From Spinellus fusiger (taxonomy: Eukaryota > Mucoromycota > Mucoromycetes > Mucorales > Phycomycetaceae): a stretch of 64,000 nucleotides of DNA. The stretch is from contig JALLLS010000009.1 in assembly GCA_025094145.1 (NCBI GenBank), positions 434,001-498,000 on the forward strand, given 5' to 3'. Of this stretch, positions 58,846-64,000 are shown piece by piece (the stretch's first letter is position 1; each line of letters starts with the position of its first letter). Position numbers and translations under genes: made by a program. Below the pieces are notes generated by a model. The model was not told the origin of the DNA and made no database searches. It saw only the letters and a program-made list of their open reading frames with translations.

Positions 58846-60860
58846 CTAAAAGGTATAAGTAAGCTCATGTTTTCTCTTTTCTCTCTCTCTCTTTCTTTTT
58901 TCTTTTTTCTTTTTTCTTCTTTGTTTTTACCAGAGTAGATTCTAAAGAATTGACAGTCATTAAGCCAGTCAACACGACGCGCATGTATTTACCTTTAATG
59001 TCACGTGGGAAGAGGCGATAGAGGGCAACAAGAGTGTGCTTGGGTAAAGTAAATGGACAATAAGAGAATGCTTATAAGGAAATAGGAGGTAAAGGGGATG
59101 GATCTGTTATTGAAAAAAAAGAGAGAGATAAGAAAAGGGGACAGGTCAACAACCTTTTTTTTTTAGAGTAGGTTGCTCTCATCCTATCTCTAATGCAATA
59201 GAGGAAATAGTGCAAAAGGCAATAATCTAGGAGTATTATATAGCTTGGCTTCCATTCTCCCATAAGCATAGAGAATGAAGCAAAAGAAGAGACCGTACCG
59301 TTACTGGTACAGAAAGGCTTGCACTATCAGTATAACAAGTGTGGGTGTGTGGGTGTGTGGGTGTGTGGGTGTATACAAGTGGGCAATTGTGGGTGTGTAC
59401 AAGTGTAATTGCAAGTGTAAGTGGGTGTATAAAAGTGGGCAAGTGTGAGTGTTGAATGAAAACGGTAAAAGGAAAGAATCCGTCTACAGGCAGAGACTTC
59501 AGTGGACTTTGAAGTTGATAAGCCACCAAAGAGACTGCTTCTACTATTTCTTTTGTCCTTTGTCTTTTTGTATTTCTGTAAGGTTGGGTTTCATTCAGCA
59601 ATCTTATTCGGTGACCAGAGAAATGTCGGACACTCAAGATGGCTTGAGCGTTCCGGAGAGGTGTGCCGGTTTTTTACATTGGATAAAAAGTCAATTAAAC
59701 AAAGAGGTGGAGACTCATGGATATGGAAATCATTGACATGGAAACATTACTATAAAGAGAGAGAGATGTATGAGTATGCATTTTACTAGAAATGTGCTGG
59801 TAGCCTAGTGAACAGAAGATGCCTTAGGGTAAGTGAGTGAAGATCCCCAAAAGAGATAGAGTACTTGTACGAGACAAGCAGAGTCACACGAGCGCTGAAC
59901 AAAAAAGACAGAAAAGAAGAAAGAAGGTTGAAAGCTTCTTCAAGCAGATCTATACTTTATCCAAGACGATTGCTTTGGTTTTTGGTTTTGTTTACAAAAG
60001 GTAGACATAATCCTGTATAGATCTTTAATGATTTATAAACATACTCATTAGAATAAGTCTCTTTCTTATCCATCTATTATGTCTTTTGTCTACACTGTCT
60101 ACCCATCTTTCTTGTGTTTTACCTCATAGGAAGGGTAGGAAAAAAGTAAGTACTATTCGCAAGGATATACAGTCATTATAGACAGATGTGGATTACACAC
60201 CCAAGGATCCATCTGATTTTTAAATAGCATCTTCGCTCTTTTTAATTAAGCCTTAGTTCTCTGTTTATGAAATAGCTCAATAGCAGATGTATAGTTCACA
60301 ACGATTGGCTAATAGTTTCTATCATTATAGCTACGATTGCTTGGAGAACATTAGAAAAGCAATAGACTGTAAGCCTTGATAAATAAATAAAACACACCCA
60401 TTAGAATAAAGAGTAACCATAGATTAAATTGATGAATTAGAAACAGAACAATCGATTAGTTACATCCGAATTAATAAAAGTAGTGACCTTTGTATCAAAC
60501 ATAGTGAATTGCTATGACAAGGCCATAGACCATCTACTAAGAAATAATAATAATCATCATCATCATCAATGCTATGGTCACTACTATAGTAACTGTCATT
60601 GTTTGTATTGATCCTGATCGAGTAAAACTATGTGTATTTGCAAGGGTAACTGAAAAGATATACTCTATTATATTCGTATTTTGTCCATCAATGAAATTAT
60701 AATAAATGTATTTATATTAATAATAATATTTAGATGATAGGAATTACTATTATTATCTCATCAAAATTATCTGTAACTATTATGTATACCTTTCACTTTA
60801 TAAATACCTATGCATTGTATCTCTAATGCACCTGTATCAATTATTCTGTAAAAGTTGATG
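58846..60860. other. Intergenic region with simple repeats
   Basis: No supported gene in 2 kb. Contents are a CT tract (58873-58920), a GTGTGGGT minisatellite (59340-59372), and at 60193-60208 the sequence TTACACACCCAAGGAT, similar to the terminal motif of the repeat family at 45.3 and 62.0 kb. An open frame at 59449-59789 lacks any recognisable domain. Confidence 0.4.
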
Positions 60861-61143
60861 ACTTGGAATTTATTGCATATGTCGTTAGGCATCATAAAGA
60901 AAAAGGCTTTTCAGCTCTCTTTCAAAACATGGGTATAGAACAACTAAAAAAGAAAAAAAGAAAAAAAAAGATTACTGTGATAACCAGGCTTTGGAAAAAA
61001 AAATATATCACTAGAAAGAATAGATTTTACGATTGGACCCCAGTTCTAGTTTAACAATAGTAAAGGGTGTAGTAGAAAGTAATATGATTTTTACTACTCA
61101 CTCTTCTTTGTATAGTACAGTGATAAATGTACAGGAAGATTAC

Positions 61144-61830
61144 TTATTTATTTTTTGTAGGTCGATTACTTATAGCCAAAGAAGCCTTCTTTCTTTTTGA
61201 ACCTGTGGAAGGAGCTGTATTGTTTGAAGGTGAAAATAGTTCTGGTCTTTTCTGATTCTCATGTAAACTATAAAGATTACGTCGAAAGTTTAAAGCGGCA
61301 TCAGTCACAGTATCAGTCGTAGCTTTTAAACAATTCTTTAGTATCAACGCTCTTCTTAAAGTAAAGCAGCTGAAAGACTTGCCTTAAAGCTCCAGGCACA
61401 TATTCAAAAGTCTGTAGTACACTTTTAAATGCTTCAAAAGGTTGGCCTTGCAGTTTTAATCTATAGATCCTTTTGAGAACATTTAGTCCGTAGCATACGA
61501 ATCAAACAAGTTACGAATCATCTCTACACTGGATTCAAAAAGAGAATCCCTAGATATATATCTTCTACTCTTCTTGATGAGTATACTTTATGTCTATTGG
61601 ATTATATGAACAACATTGAAAGTAGTATTTTCTATACCTCAACACTAGTTCTTTATATACTTTTTCTTTTTCTTTTTCTGTAGCCTTTTCTTTTCCCGGC
61701 TTTTAATTAGTTAAAAGAGATCAGAAGACTTCTTTTTTATTTATTTATTATTATTATTTTTTTAAAAAAAAGTATCATTGATAAAGTCCTCTAAAAGAAA
61801 CCTATGATCATCTTCCAGTTCATGAATAAA
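61144..61830 (-). pseudogene. Relic of an unrecognised gene
   Basis: The minus strand has HELEDDHRFLLEDFIND near 61780-61830. After stops and frameshifts an open stretch to 61144 reads ATTDTVTDAALNFRRNLYSL and ends in a Lys/Arg-rich tail (TGSKRKKASLAISNR). I do not recognise it. The layout suggests a decayed gene of nuclear type, possibly carried by a mobile element, since it lies just before repeat copy C. Confidence 0.35.
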
Positions 61831-62007
61831 GATGTACTTTAGGAATGACAATGTGTGTGACACCAGATAGTGAACTATAGATACAAGTTCTTTAAGATGT
61901 TGAATGTACTTCAGTTTCTACGCTATACCGCTCATGGATCTCTTGACGGCTATAATTCTTAAAGGCTGCTCCATGTAGAAAAGAAAGAGAAAAGAGAAAA
62001 ATATTAC

Positions 62008-63431
62008 TACACACCCAAAGATTTTTCTGGCTTTTAGGCGGTGATATCTTCTTCCTTTTACATCTAAAAATATTTTGCCCTTTTATGGAACTGTGTTTAA
62101 AATCAATAGGTTTGAGGATATCTAAATAATTGTTTCCTTTTGTGGATACCTCACTATCAAATTGTATTATCAATAGAATATAGTGTTTATGAATAAAATT
62201 GTTTATTGTAATAGTATAGATAATACTATAGTATAGCTATAGCTACTGCCCAAGTACACTCCATCATAGCAATAGAATCCACACCCTAAAAACCCAATTC
62301 TTTGTTCTTGGAAGATAGATAACTATGCTCAGTAGTACAGCCTAGATAGTATAGAAGACCACCTAAGACTGACTTGAAAGGAGTCTTTACTTACCTAATA
62401 ACAATACAATGAGTGTCTTGTGGAATACAATGAGCACAAGCCCAGATGTAGACACTGCTTACCTTTTTATCACTAGAATAGTCCTTGGTAGTGTCTATCA
62501 CTTCCTTTTATTGTTTTACTTTGTTAATAATGGCACATTACCTTGCCCAGATATGCTCAGCTCAATAAGTGCTTAAGTATCAAGTTGTATGGACAGTGTA
62601 AGAAATAACAAGATAATAACAAGACCAAATAATAAAAAATATTCTTATTCTGGTGAGGTATACAGCTCCATGCAAAAATGAGTAGACAGCAAATCAATTT
62701 TTATTTTTATTTTTTATTTTACAGTTGTGGGCAACAATAAAGGGACTAGAATGCTCAGGAAGAAAGGTGAAAGGTATGAGAAGTGTCATACACATAGAAC
62801 ATACAAGTATGGCAAGGGTTCAGTCATGGTGTAGGGTTGCTATTGATGTGGAGGTGTAGGACCTCTTGTACTCTTGGAGAGATCAGTTAATCAAGTCAAG
62901 TATATCAATGTACTTGCCAAATACTTTCTTCCCTGGTTCTAGAAATTGCAAGAGGACCTCGAAGAGAGAGCCAGAGTCACCCCAATGTTGTATAACTAAT
63001 TATTCAAATTAAGGTACTCCTGCTGTGGAAAACCAGAATGTCAATGGTTTACTCCCATTTCGTAAAATGAAGCCTTTGATCTTTATAAATCAACAACAAT
63101 CAGACAAACATCTAGCTAGTAGTAGCTAATCCACCAAAACATCAAAACATCAAAACATCAAAGAAGAATCCGGTGTAGTTATCACCACTAAACTAAAATA
63201 CACGTAAGTCTTTTTGGAACCATACTACATTTCTATACTATAATTTCCCCAAAGAGGCACCAATACTTTATGAAGATAGTGTAGCTATTGCTAGAATAGG
63301 CAGACAGAGTTTAAAATAGTTCATTTAGACAGCGAAAATACCCTTTTAAAACACATTAGCCAATCATAAGAATATTGCAATTTTATTGTCCGTGTATTTA
63401 CTTTTATATCCCAAAAATCTTTAGGTGTGTA
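62008..63431 (+). mobile_element. TIR element, repeat copy C (non-autonomous)
   Basis: The left end TACACACCCAAAGATTTTTC (62008) and the inverse of the right end, TACACACCTAAAGATTTTTG (ending 63431), match in 18 of 20 positions, giving clear short terminal inverted repeats and a length of 1424 bp. The left 630 bp matches copies A and B. No Fanzor sequence was recognised inside; instead a Tc1-like fragment occupies 62745-63000. It looks like a non-autonomous or internally replaced relative of the element at 45284-47527. Confidence 0.65.
62745..63000 (+). pseudogene. Tc1-like transposase fragment
   Basis: Plus-strand translation reads HTRTYKYGKGSVMVWGCY, then GPLVLLERSVNQVKYINVLA, with stops. 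This is the central strand region of a Tc1 transposase and resembles the minus-strand relic at 820-1910. Neither end of its own transposon is visible. Confidence 0.6.
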
Positions 63432-63639
63432 CTTACTATCTATAAAATGAGCAGTAAAATGTAATAGGATTTATTCAAATGTAGATCTCCATTTTTGGGT
63501 TCATACTTTTCTTAATAGTGTTATAACTTCATGAATTCATTAGATAGAGACGTGAGAGTTACTATACATACATAAAATGGTGTTTATAATAAATAAAAGA
63601 AGTTTTATTATAAGGTTGCTTAGTAATCACTATTATTCT

Positions 63640-64000
63640 TTGGCATCAATGACAGCCTGGCATCTCTACCCCATACTAGCAATGAGGGTCTAGCATTGTT
63701 CACCTGTAGGCGTTGATTGACTCCAGGTTCTGTGTGAGAGAGAATTACTTAAGTTCATGGCAGTAGACATCTCCCAAGACATTGATGTACTTGTCGGAGT
63801 CTATCCTACCCTTCACTACGATCCATCTCAACACCCTCCCCACTAAAACAATACATAACATTACTCCACCACTTCCAAACTTCTTTTTTTCCATACAATT
63901 CTTTGAATGGTGCAGACACTATAAGAAAAAAGAAAGTGTTATGAAAAAAAGAAATAGTGTATATTATCTTTTAATATTGAAATGGCCCGGAAATTAAAAT
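63640..64000 (-). pseudogene. Tc1-like transposase fragment cut by the window edge
   Basis: GGCATCAATGACAGCCTGGC at 63643 is the inverse of the CQAVIDAK end of the transposase and is identical to 15620-15639 in the 15425-16744 element, in the same orientation. Upstream coding (to 64000) is badly decayed. The rest lies beyond the window. Confidence 0.6.

Noticed and set aside
59340..59372. GTGTGGGTGTGTGGG array resembling telomeric repeats
   Set aside because: Short, irregular and internal, between ordinary genes and intergenic DNA; more likely a plain minisatellite.
59449..59789. Overlapping plus-strand open frames after the KH gene
   Set aside because: No recognisable domain and no exon partners; flanked by minisatellite.
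60863..61054. Lys-rich 63-aa open frame, considered as a Fanzor N-terminal piece
   Set aside because: No diagnostic motif; a Lys run from AAA/AAG repeats alone is not evidence.

Overview
The window is nuclear DNA of a filamentous fungus, most probably an early-diverging (Mucoromycota/zygomycete) lineage. This is inferred from AT-rich intergenic DNA, genes with many short introns (about 41-80 bp, GTAAG...TAG), pyrimidine-rich tracts just before start codons, many Tc1/IS630-type DNA transposons, a lineage-restricted gene family of unknown function, and a C9orf72-like gene, which the usual yeast and Ascomycota models lack. No rRNA, tRNA or CRISPR array was recognised. I could not assign a species.

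The sequence has two compartments. The gene-dense core (about 18.3-49.6 kb, plus 56.2-58.9 kb) carries conserved housekeeping genes in this order: bifunctional PFK-2/FBPase-2 (+), a C9orf72-like DENN protein (+), the VTC4 polyphosphate polymerase (-), an unrecognised low-complexity protein of about 906 aa (-), TRAPPC11 (-), PDCD5 (+), UBA4/MOCS3 (+), proline dehydrogenase (+), a gamma-tubulin complex component (-), a conserved nuclear-type protein of unknown function (-), a Reeler-like membrane protein (-) and a three-KH-domain RNA-binding protein (-). For most of these I could chain exons so that the summed coding length is divisible by three.

The flanks (0-18 kb, about 45.3-47.5 kb, 50-56 kb and 59-64 kb) are AT-rich and full of mobile elements. 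They include an apparently intact Tc1/IS630-like transposon with 95-bp inverted repeats (8789-10374), a second with one in-frame stop (13614-14976), a third heavily decayed (15425-16744), nested Tc1 relics at the left edge and more at the right edge, and two inverted 3' fragments of one LINE about 41 kb apart. A monocarboxylate-transporter-like gene in the left flank is complete except for one stop codon.

The most unusual item is at about 45.28-47.53 kb. A decayed element with short terminal inverted repeats carries the C-terminal part of a Fanzor (eukaryotic TnpB-like, RNA-guided nuclease) protein. Its left arm recurs at 4.0-4.8 kb (inverted) and 62.0-62.6 kb, and the 62 kb copy also has a matching right terminus. 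The C9orf72-like gene is the second highlight.

The core genes do not form one pathway: they cover glycolytic control (PFKFB), phosphate storage (VTC4), membrane traffic (TRAPPC11, C9orf72-like), tRNA thiolation/urmylation (UBA4), proline catabolism (PRODH), microtubule nucleation (GCP) and RNA binding (KH).
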